Source: QHVT01 sp036399015
GTDB lineage: Bacteria > Acidobacteriota > Thermoanaerobaculia > Gp7-AA8
Assembly (NCBI GenBank): GCA_036399015.1
Contig: DASWNW010000040.1
Coordinates: forward strand, 7,726 to 71,725
Direction of reading: 5' to 3'
DNA length: 64,000 nt
Made by a program: the position numbers and the translations under genes. How positions within the stretch are numbered: the stretch's first letter is position 1; every line of letters begins with the position of its first letter. Positions 32,627-39,552 of this stretch are shown here, one piece after another. The notes beneath the pieces were generated by a model. It saw nothing but the letters and a program-made list of their open reading frames with translations. It searched no databases and was not told the origin of the DNA.

Positions 32627-35137
32627 ATGATTCGTCGGAGTGCTCTCCTCGCCGCGCTCTTCGTCTGCTCGCTCGCCGCGTATGGTCAGAGCGATGTCCT
32701 CACCAACGCCTCCGCTTACCGGTTCACGCCCCACCACCGCATCGTCGACTACTTCAGAGAGCTCGATCGCACGTCCGAGCTCGTGACGGTGCGGCAGATC
32801 GGCGAGTCGTACGAGCAGCGGCCGCTGCTCCTCGCCACCATCGCCACGCCGCGGAACCACGCCCGTCTCGCCGCGATCCGCGAGAACGCGCGGGCGCTCG
32901 CGAATGGCAGCGGCGACGCCGACACGCTCGTGCGCGACATGCCGGCGATCGTCTGGCTCGGGTTCGGCGTGCACGGCAACGAGTCGTCGTCGGCCGAGGC
33001 GGCGCTGCTCGTCGCGAACGCGCTGGTGAACGACGCCGAGGCGCGGCGGCTGCTCGACGACCTGGTGGTCATCATCGACCCGCTCCAGAACCCCGACGGG
33101 CGGGAGCGCTACATCTCCTGGTATCACCGCACCGCCGGCAGGGTCCCGAACCAGAGCGCGCAGGCGTTCGAGCATCAGGAGCCGTGGCCAGGCGGACGGT
33201 TCAATCACTACCTCATCGACATGAACCGCGACTGGGCGTGGCAGTCGCAGCAGGAGACGCAGGCGCGCGTCGCCGCGTACCGCGACTTCCCGCCGCAGGT
33301 CATCGTCGACTTTCACGAGATGAGCTCCGCGTCGAGCTACTTCTTCCCGCCCGACGCGAAGCCGCTCAACCTCAACCTCCCGCGCGAGGTCGAGCAGTGG
33401 CTGGAGACCTTCGGCCGCGCGAACGCAGCGGAGTTCTCGAAGCGGAACTGGCCGTTCTTCGTCGGCGAGCGCTTCGACCTCTTCTATCCCGGTTACGGCG
33501 ACTCCTGGCCCTCGCTCGTCGGCGCGATCGGCATGACGTACGAGGTCGCCGGCGGCGGGCGCGCCGGCACGATCATCAAGCGCGACGACGACCAGGTGCT
33601 CCGGCTGGCCGACCGCGTCGACCGCCACTTCACGGCCGGCATGGCCACGCTGCGCACCGCGGCGCAGAACCGCGAGCAGCTCCTCCGCTACACCCATCGC
33701 GCCGCCCGCACGCAGATCGAGAACGGCAAGAACACCTACCTCCTCGCACCCGGCTCGCCGAACTTCACGGCGCTGGTGAACCTGCTGACGAAGCAGGGGA
33801 TCCGTGTGGAGATGCTGGGCGCGCCGGCGACCATCCGCGCCACGCGCATCGACCGCGACGCGGCCGAGTCGCGCACCTTCCCCGCCGGCACCGCCGTCGT
33901 CTCGACGCGGCAGGCGATGGGCGGGCTCGTGAACACGCTGCTCGAGAAGGCGCCCGCCTTCAGCGAAGGCTTCGTCGAGGCGCAGCGCGCGCGGGCGGAG
34001 AGCGACGAGGAGGACGAGTTCTACGACATCACCGCCTGGTCGCTGCCGCTGGCGATGAACGTGGAGGGCTGGGTGACGCAGGCGCCGGTCTCCGGCACTG
34101 TCGCCTTCAGCGCGCCGGCGCCGGCGCCGTTCCGCCGCGCGGCGTACGGCTACATCGCCGATGGGAACGACCCGAACATCTACCGTCTCGCGGGCGGCCT
34201 GCTGGCGAGCGACATTTCCTTCAGCGTCGTCGACAGCGAGATCCCGGTCGGCGACCGCACGTACGCGCGCGGCTCGATCATCGTCCTGAAAGGGAACAAC
34301 GGCGAGGACCTGGAGGGGCGCCTGAGCGCGCTGGCCGGTCAGGTCGCCATCGCGGTCGCGCCGCTGGAGTCGGGCTGGATGGGCGGCACCGGCTTCGGGT
34401 CGGAGAAGATCCGTTTCGTCCGCGATCCGAAGATCGGCCTGGTCGGCGGTCCTGGAAGCGACGCGACGTCGTTCGGGATGCTCTGGTACACGCTCGACAT
34501 CGACACCGCGATCCCGCACTCGACGCTCTCCGCCGAGGCGCTGCGCAACCTCGACCTCAGCGAGTACCGCGTACTCGTCTTCCCCGACGGCTCGTATGCC
34601 GAGCGCCTCACCAAGCGCGGCGTCGACAAGATCCGGCAGTGGGTGAACGACGGCGGCACGCTCGTGGCCGTGAAGGGTGCGCACAGCTTCCTGCGCGAGA
34701 AGGACGCCGAGATCTCGAAGCTGAAGACGTGGGAGCCGAAGAAGAGCGACGACAAGGATGCGCCGGCCGAGGAGCGGTACAACGACTTCCGCGTCCCGGG
34801 GTCGGCGTTCCGCACCACGATGAACGAGCGCTCCTACCTCACGTTCGGCCTCCCGCGCTCGCCGGCCGTGATGGTGGAGGGAACGGGGGCGTTCCTGCCG
34901 CTGCCCCGCCGCGTCGACAACATCCTCACCGTCGACGCGCGCGATCCGCTCATCTCCGGAATCGCCTGGCCGGAGAGCATCGAGCGGGTGAAGGGGTCGG
35001 TGTACGTCACGAGCGAGAAAGTCGGCCGCGGCCAGGTGGTCACGTTCGCCGACGATCCGCACTACCGCCTCTTCTGGCGCGGCACGCTGCCGCTGTTCCT
35101 GAACGCGGTGCTGTACGGTCCCAGCTTCCCGCGATGA
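32627..35137 (+). CDS. Secreted M14-family zinc carboxypeptidase-like protein
   Basis: The 836-aa product has a signal peptide (MIRRSALLAALFVCSLAAYG). The M14 domain occupies about residues 30-320: GVHGNESSS supplies two zinc ligands, NPDGRERY and DMNRDWAW line the pocket, VIVDFHEMSS gives the third ligand, and MTYEVAGG carries the likely catalytic Glu. The long C-terminal half (about 350-836) is beta-rich, with GGTLVAVKGAHSFLRE and RGQVVTFADDPHYRLFWRG, resembling a glutamine-amidotransferase-like fold seen in large M14 proteins of this type. Secretion suggests peptide degradation outside the cytoplasm. Its stop overlaps the next ATG (ATGA). Confidence 0.88.
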   Translation: MIRRSALLAALFVCSLAAYGQSDVLTNASAYRFTPHHRIVDYFRELDRTSELVTVRQIGESYEQRPLLLATIATPRNHARLAAIRENARALANGSGDADTLVRDMPAIVWLGFGVHGNESSSAEAALLVANALVNDAEARRLLDDLVVIIDPLQNPDGRERYISWYHRTAGRVPNQSAQAFEHQEPWPGGRFNHYLIDMNRDWAWQSQQETQARVAAYRDFPPQVIVDFHEMSSASSYFFPPDAKPLNLNLPREVEQWLETFGRANAAEFSKRNWPFFVGERFDLFYPGYGDSWPSLVGAIGMTYEVAGGGRAGTIIKRDDDQVLRLADRVDRHFTAGMATLRTAAQNREQLLRYTHRAARTQIENGKNTYLLAPGSPNFTALVNLLTKQGIRVEMLGAPATIRATRIDRDAAESRTFPAGTAVVSTRQAMGGLVNTLLEKAPAFSEGFVEAQRARAESDEEDEFYDITAWSLPLAMNVEGWVTQAPVSGTVAFSAPAPAPFRRAAYGYIADGNDPNIYRLAGGLLASDISFSVVDSEIPVGDRTYARGSIIVLKGNNGEDLEGRLSALAGQVAIAVAPLESGWMGGTGFGSEKIRFVRDPKIGLVGGPGSDATSFGMLWYTLDIDTAIPHSTLSAEALRNLDLSEYRVLVFPDGSYAERLTKRGVDKIRQWVNDGGTLVAVKGAHSFLREKDAEISKLKTWEPKKSDDKDAPAEERYNDFRVPGSAFRTTMNERSYLTFGLPRSPAVMVEGTGAFLPLPRRVDNILTVDARDPLISGIAWPESIERVKGSVYVTSEKVGRGQVVTFADDPHYRLFWRGTLPLFLNAVLYGPSFPR

Positions 35138-35946
35138 ACGTCCGCCCGCCCGCCGTCGCCGGCACGTTCTACGAGGGCACGCCGGAGCGCCTGCGCCGGC
35201 AGGTGGAGGGCTGCTTCGCCGCGAATCCTCCCGCCGCCGCGCCGAAGCAGCCGTTCCTCGGCGCGGTCGTGCCGCACGCGGGTCTCATGTACAGCGGTCA
35301 CGTCGCCGCGGCGTTCTACGCGCTGGCCGAGCTGCCGAAGCGGCTGATCATCCTCTGCCCGAACCACACCGGTGCCGGCCACTTTGCCGCGATCAACCGC
35401 GAGGGAGCGTGGCGCACGCCGTTCGGCGAGGTGGCCATCGACACGCCGCTCGCTGACGCGCTCATGGCGCAGACGAAGCTCCTCGCCGAAGACAGCCGCG
35501 CCCACGCACGCGAGCATTCGCTCGAAGTGCAGCTCCCCTTCCTGCAGCACCTCCTCGGCGACTTCACCTTCGTCCCCATCTGCCTCGGCGCGCACCGCTA
35601 TGACTACGCCGAGGAGATCGGACGGGCGATCGCGGCGGTGGTGAAGCAGGAGCCGGCCGGCATCCTCGCCAGCTCGGACCTCAATCACTACGAAGACCAG
35701 CGCGCCACCCTGCGCAAGGACCAGCTCGCGATCGACGAAGTGCTCCGCCGCAACCCCCGCGAGCTCTGGCGCGTCGTCGACGAATACGATGTCTCCATGT
35801 GCGGCTTCATCCCGACCACGACCATGCTCGTCGCGGTGAACGAGCTCGGCGCGACGGACGCGCGGCTCGTCAAGCACGCCACGTCGGGAGACGTCTCCGG
35901 GGACTACGCGAGGGTGGTGGGGTATGCGTCGATTGTGATTTCATGA
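35134..35946 (+). CDS. amrB: AmmeMemoRadiSam system protein B (Memo-like)
   Basis: The 270-aa protein matches the Memo family from end to end: RPPAVAGTFYEGTPERL, VVPHAGLMYSGHVAA, LCPNHTG, HSLEVQLPFLQ, SSDLNHYED, MCGFIPTTTML and SGDVSGDYARVVGYASI. The His, Asp and Cys residues lining the pocket of Memo proteins (metal-dependent dioxygenase-like fold) are present. AmmeMemoRadiSam proteins A and C are not adjacent, so a complete system is not shown. The cellular role of the family is unsettled. Overlap with the M14 gene suggests translational coupling. Confidence 0.9.
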   Translation: MNVRPPAVAGTFYEGTPERLRRQVEGCFAANPPAAAPKQPFLGAVVPHAGLMYSGHVAAAFYALAELPKRLIILCPNHTGAGHFAAINREGAWRTPFGEVAIDTPLADALMAQTKLLAEDSRAHAREHSLEVQLPFLQHLLGDFTFVPICLGAHRYDYAEEIGRAIAAVVKQEPAGILASSDLNHYEDQRATLRKDQLAIDEVLRRNPRELWRVVDEYDVSMCGFIPTTTMLVAVNELGATDARLVKHATSGDVSGDYARVVGYASIVIS

Positions 35947-35950
35947 GGCT

Positions 35951-36042
35951 GAGAGTCGCAGAGTCTCAAAGTCGCAAAGGCTCAGAGGCTCCGCCGCTAA
36001 CACCATCTCTGCGACTCTGAGACTCTGCGACTCTGAGACTCC
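35951..36042. repeat. Family-2 inverted array (8-bp unit, GTCGCAGA/GTCTCAAA)
   Basis: Left arm 35951-35992 reads as 8-bp units GTCGCAGA, GTCTCAAA, GTCGCAAA, GGCTCAGA. After a 13-bp spacer, right arm 36006-36042 reads TCTGCGAC, TCTGAGAC, TCTGCGAC, TCTGAGAC. It fills the entire gap from 4 bp after the Memo stop to 2 bp before the glgA ATG, so it occupies the place of the glgA promoter and ribosome binding site. Confidence 0.9.
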
Positions 36043-36044
36043 AC

Positions 36045-37499
36045 ATGCGCGTCGTCTTCGCCACCGCCGAGGTTTCCCCCATCGCCAAGACCGGCGGGCT
36101 GGGAGATGTGTGCGGGTCGCTGCCGAAGGCGCTGGTGGAGCTGGGGCACGACGTCACCGTCTTCATGCCCTACTACCGGCAGGCGCGGCACTGGTTCGAG
36201 CAGCGGCAGATCCCGGTCCACCAGGTCATGCCGACCGTCACGATCTCCTGGGCGAACTGGACGGCGGAGGCGACGTTCCTGCGGACGACGCTCCCCGGGA
36301 CCGACATCCCGCTGATCATGGTGGCGAACGACTTCTTCTTCGAGCGCGACCAGATCTACCAGGGCGTCGGCGGCGTCGACGACTTCGTGCTGCGCTACAC
36401 CTTCTTCTGCCGCGCCGTCATCCGCGGCTGCGAGCTGCTCGACATTTCGCCCGACGTCCTCCACGCGCACGACTGGCACACGGCGCTCCTGCCGGTCTAT
36501 CTCCACTCCGGCCTGCGCGGCGAGCCGCACTTTGCGAACACGCGGTCGGTCTACACGATCCACAACCTGAACTATCAGGGGAACGCCGGGCCGGACGCCT
36601 TCGCGCTGACCGGCCTGCACAGCCGCTACTGGGCGCCGGACGCGCTCGAGCATTTCGGGCAGCTCAACCCGATGAAAGGCGGCATCCTCTTCGCCGACCA
36701 GGTCACGACCGTCTCCCCGAACTATGCGCGGGAGGTGCAGACCAGCGCCCTCGGCGCCGGTCTGGACGGCGTGCTGCGCGCGGTGTCGCCGAAGTTCCAC
36801 GGGATCCTCAACGGGATCGACGTCGAGGAGTGGGATCCGGCCACCGATCCGCTGCTTCCCGCCAACTTCGACGCCGACTCGATCGGCGGCAAGGCGAAGA
36901 GCAAGCGTGCCCTGGTCAAGGAGGCCGGCTTCCGGTTCTCCGCGAAGCGGCCGCTGATCGGCGCCGTGTCGCGGATGGTCGACCAGAAGGGGTTCCAGCT
37001 CCTGATCCCGGTGCTCGACCGTCTCCTGCAGGCAGGCGCGCAGGTGGTGATCCTCGGCAGCGGCGATCCGGAGCTCGAGCAGGCGCTGTCGCGCATCGGC
37101 GAGCAGCATCCCGACTCCTGCAAGGTGTGGCTCGGCTTCGACAACGCGCTCGCGCACCGCATCTACGGCGGAGCCGACATGCTGCTGATGCCGTCGATCT
37201 ACGAGCCGTGCGGGCTCAACCAAATGTACGCGCTCCGCTACGGTACCGTGCCCATCGTTCGCCTGACCGGCGGACTGGCGGACACAGTGATCCCTTTTGA
37301 TGGCACAAACGGGGACGTCGCGAACGGTTTCGGGTTCGTTGCACCCCATCCGCTGGAGCTCTATCTCTCGACCTGGCTGGCCATGCTGAACTTCAAGGAT
37401 GGAGCGTCCTGGAAGTCGTTACGGGCCAACGGGATGGCGGCCGACTTCTCCTGGGAGCGCAGCGCGCGCGCCTACGACGCCGTTTACCGCCGCGCCTGA
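36045..37499 (+). CDS. glgA: Glycogen (starch) synthase, GT5
   Basis: The 484-aa protein has the full GlgA plan. N-terminal AEVSPIAKTGGLGDVCGSLP contains the KTGGL nucleotide-sugar motif, HAHDWHTAL the domain centre, VSPNYAREV, and C-terminal PSIYEPCGLNQMYALRYGT with the retaining Glu. It transfers glucose from ADP-glucose onto alpha-1,4-glucan. Length is normal. No glgB or glgC lies nearby. The upstream gap is occupied by an inverted repeat array and no Shine-Dalgarno is visible, so translation may depend on readthrough from the Memo gene. Confidence 0.95.
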   Translation: MRVVFATAEVSPIAKTGGLGDVCGSLPKALVELGHDVTVFMPYYRQARHWFEQRQIPVHQVMPTVTISWANWTAEATFLRTTLPGTDIPLIMVANDFFFERDQIYQGVGGVDDFVLRYTFFCRAVIRGCELLDISPDVLHAHDWHTALLPVYLHSGLRGEPHFANTRSVYTIHNLNYQGNAGPDAFALTGLHSRYWAPDALEHFGQLNPMKGGILFADQVTTVSPNYAREVQTSALGAGLDGVLRAVSPKFHGILNGIDVEEWDPATDPLLPANFDADSIGGKAKSKRALVKEAGFRFSAKRPLIGAVSRMVDQKGFQLLIPVLDRLLQAGAQVVILGSGDPELEQALSRIGEQHPDSCKVWLGFDNALAHRIYGGADMLLMPSIYEPCGLNQMYALRYGTVPIVRLTGGLADTVIPFDGTNGDVANGFGFVAPHPLELYLSTWLAMLNFKDGASWKSLRANGMAADFSWERSARAYDAVYRRA

Positions 37500-37504
37500 C
37501 CGCA

Positions 37505-37520
37505 TGGCACCCCCGATGCA
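37505..37520 (+). promoter_or_regulatory. Candidate sigma-54 (-24/-12) promoter upstream of the small ORF-fRmsr pair
   Basis: TGGCAC, five bases, ATGCA matches the sigma-54 consensus TGGCAC-N5-TTGCA in all but one base, and the GG-to-GC distance is the required 10 nt. A perfect 6-bp inverted repeat, TGCACT-GAAGGAC-AGTGCA (37517-37535), overlaps the -12 element and may form a hairpin or operator. It sits 28 bp before the start codon of the 35-aa protein, in the right orientation. Confidence 0.45.
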
Positions 37521-37547
37521 CTGAAGGACAGTGCAAGGAGAACGGCA

Positions 37548-37655
37548 ATGCTGGAAGTTCTGATTACGATCGCCGGAACACTCCTGCTGATCGCTGCCGG
37601 TAACACTCGCCGTCCGGTGCCGGTACCGGTTCGCACGGATCGTCGCAAGCGTTGA
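37548..37655 (+). CDS. 35-aa single-span membrane protein
   Basis: The reading frame begins ATG with AAGGAG at 37535-37540 upstream, spacing 7. The product starts MLEVLITIAGTLLLIAAG, a hydrophobic helix, followed by a short basic tail (NTRRPVPVPVRTDRRKR). Its TGA stop (37653-37655) overlaps the TTG start of the reductase gene (TTGA), which suggests translational coupling. The strong ribosome site, helix and coupling support it as real despite its size; function unknown. It may act as a leader for the reductase or as a small membrane protein of its own. Confidence 0.6.
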   Translation: MLEVLITIAGTLLLIAAGNTRRPVPVPVRTDRRKR

Positions 37656-38113
37656 GCAAGTCCAACGATTACGCCGAAAGTTACGACGCGATCGTCGCTA
37701 TCTGGACCGATGAAGGAGGGGACACCCTCGACGACATCGCACTGATGGCGACGATCAACTCCGTCCTCGCCAACCGCTTCCCCTACTACTTCTGGACCGG
37801 CTTCTACCGCGTCTGCGGCGAGCGCCTCATGGTCGGGCCGTACATCGGCACGGTCGGCTGCCTCCAGATCGAGATCGGCCGCGGCGTGTGCGGCGCGGCG
37901 GCGGAGAGGCGGGAGACGATCATCGTCCCCGACGTGCACCAGTTCCCCGGCCACATCGCCTGCGACCCCAACTCCCGCTCCGAGATCGTCGTGCCGGTCT
38001 ACGATCGCGACGGCGCGCTCATCGCCGTCTTCGACGTCGACTCCGACCAGCCGGACGCGTTCGACGAGGAAGACCGGAAGGGGCTGGAGAAGATCCTGGC
38101 GCTCTTCGCCTGA
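37652..38113 (+). CDS. msrC: Free methionine-(R)-sulfoxide reductase (GAF fold)
   Basis: The 153-aa protein consists of one GAF domain. The three conserved cysteines of fRMsr are in place: GTVGCLQIEIGRGVCGAAAE holds two and GHIACDPNSRSEIVVP the third. This set separates the enzyme from sensory GAF proteins. It reduces free Met-R-sulfoxide with thioredoxin. The start is TTG 37652, overlapping the stop of the 35-aa gene, with no other good start. Transcription from the candidate sigma-54 promoter at 37505 would tie it to the NtrC-type regulation seen in this window. Confidence 0.92.
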   Translation: MSKSNDYAESYDAIVAIWTDEGGDTLDDIALMATINSVLANRFPYYFWTGFYRVCGERLMVGPYIGTVGCLQIEIGRGVCGAAAERRETIIVPDVHQFPGHIACDPNSRSEIVVPVYDRDGALIAVFDVDSDQPDAFDEEDRKGLEKILALFA

Positions 38114-38127
38114 CGCCGCTCCACAAG

Positions 38128-38496
38128 TTACGACAGCATCTTCAAGAGCTCGCGCAGCTCCCTCTTCACGTCCGCCAGCACGTCGTGCGCCGGAGCGGCC
38201 GCCGGAGCCGCCGCTGCCGCTGGTGCTGCCGCCGCGGGTGGCTCCGTGGTCTCCTGCTCGAGCCGCTTCTTCGCCCCGGCGATCGTGAAGCCTTCCTTGT
38301 AGAGCAGCTCCTTGATGCGCAGGATCGTGTCGAGCTCGGCGCGGGTGTAGAGGCGCTGGCCGCCGCCGCTCTTGTTGGGGGAGAGCTGGGGGAACTCGGT
38401 CTCCCAGTAGCGGAGGACGTACGGCTGAAGGTCGGCGAGCTTGCAGACCTCTCCGATCTTGTAGAGCTTCTCCTCGTTCGCCGCCGCGCGGGCCAT
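38128..38496 (-). CDS. MerR-family transcriptional regulator
   Basis: The 122-aa protein has an N-terminal MerR winged helix: YKIGEVCKLADLQPYVLRYWE, then GGGQRLYTRAELDTILRIKEL and EGFTIAGAKKRL. An Ala/Pro-rich linker of about 25 residues leads to a short helical C-terminus (ADVKRELRELLKML) that would dimerise. There is no effector domain or metal-binding Cys pattern. Short MerR proteins of this form are common next to housekeeping operons. It is last in the leftward LPS operon, 18 bp after waaF, and convergent with msrC. Confidence 0.88.
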   Translation of the reverse strand: MARAAANEEKLYKIGEVCKLADLQPYVLRYWETEFPQLSPNKSGGGQRLYTRAELDTILRIKELLYKEGFTIAGAKKRLEQETTEPPAAAAPAAAAAPAAAPAHDVLADVKRELRELLKMLS

Positions 38497-38514
38497 CGAC
38501 GCGATTATAGGTCG

Positions 38515-39552
38515 CTATGCGTCGATGTGACGGACGCCGGCCGGCGCGTCGACGGCGTCGGCCCCGGAGAAGAGTCCCACCGCCGCGTCGAAGACCTCGT
38601 CGACCGTGACGTCGGCCATGCAGCGATGGTGTCCGAGGGGGCAGTCGCGCTGGTAGCAGGGCTGGCAGGCGAGCTTCTGGCGGACGACGTGCGTCGCGCC
38701 GGGGATGACGGTCCGTTCCGGATCGGTCGGCCCGAAGATCGAGACCGAGGGGACGGCGAGGGCCGTGGCGACGTGCAGCGGGCCGCTGTCGTTCGTGATC
38801 ACAGCGGCGCACTGCGAGATGGCGGCGGCGAGCTCGAGGACGTCGCCGTCGTGGCCGATCATCGGCACGCCGTTGCAGGTGGTGGCGATGCGCTCCGACT
38901 GCTCCCGCTCGCGCGGGCTGGTGAGGAGAACGATGTCGAAGCCTTCGCCGCGCAGACGCTTGATGACGTCGACGTAGGCCTCGTCGCCCCAGTGCTTCGC
39001 CTTGCCGTACAGGCCGCCCGGATGGACGCCGATGATCGGGCGGTCGAGATGCAGGCCGACGCCGAGGAGGCGGCGGCGCCCCCGCTCGCGGATGGAGGGG
39101 GGAAGCTTGATGGTGGGGATGTCGTCGACCACGCGGGGGGCGTTCAGGGCGGCGAGCAGCGCGGTGTAGTCGTCCAGCTGGTGGCCCCGCTTCTCCGGGC
39201 GGGCGACCGGGTGCGTCAGCGCGATGCGGCGCCAGTCGGTCGGATAACCCCAGCGCTCCTCGATGCCGGCGGCGAACGTCACCGCGGCGGCCTTGAACGA
39301 GTTCGGGAGGATGACGGCGCGGTGGAAGCCGCCGGCGCGGAGCGCTGCGACGCGCTGCCACATCGACGGGGTCCAGGCGATGACCTGCTTGAAGATCCCG
39401 GTGGCCTCCAGGAGCGTAGCGACGTTGGCGGGAGCGGCCACGGCGATGCCGCCTTCGCTGCGAAAGCGGTGCTGGAGCGCCTTGAAGGTCGGGAGCGCCA
39501 GCACGTTGTCTCCGACCCAGTTGAGGCCGATCACGACCGTTTCACACTGCAT
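38515..39552 (-). CDS. waaF: ADP-heptose:LPS heptosyltransferase (WaaF-like, GT9)
   Basis: The 345-aa GT9 enzyme begins VVIGLNWVGDNVLALPTF, the heptosyltransferase signature. It carries IIGVHPGGLYGKAKHW in the middle and NDSGPLHVATALAVP plus FGPTDPERT in the ADP-heptose-binding half. It adds heptose to the inner core of LPS at the cytoplasmic membrane. A Cys-rich stretch (LACQPCYQRDCPLGHHRC) near the C-terminus resembles that in other GT9 members. The start overlaps the lpxK-lpxL stop by 11 bp. WaaC versus WaaF specificity cannot be separated here. Confidence 0.9.
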   Translation of the reverse strand: MQCETVVIGLNWVGDNVLALPTFKALQHRFRSEGGIAVAAPANVATLLEATGIFKQVIAWTPSMWQRVAALRAGGFHRAVILPNSFKAAAVTFAAGIEERWGYPTDWRRIALTHPVARPEKRGHQLDDYTALLAALNAPRVVDDIPTIKLPPSIRERGRRRLLGVGLHLDRPIIGVHPGGLYGKAKHWGDEAYVDVIKRLRGEGFDIVLLTSPREREQSERIATTCNGVPMIGHDGDVLELAAAISQCAAVITNDSGPLHVATALAVPSVSIFGPTDPERTVIPGATHVVRQKLACQPCYQRDCPLGHHRCMADVTVDEVFDAAVGLFSGADAVDAPAGVRHIDA

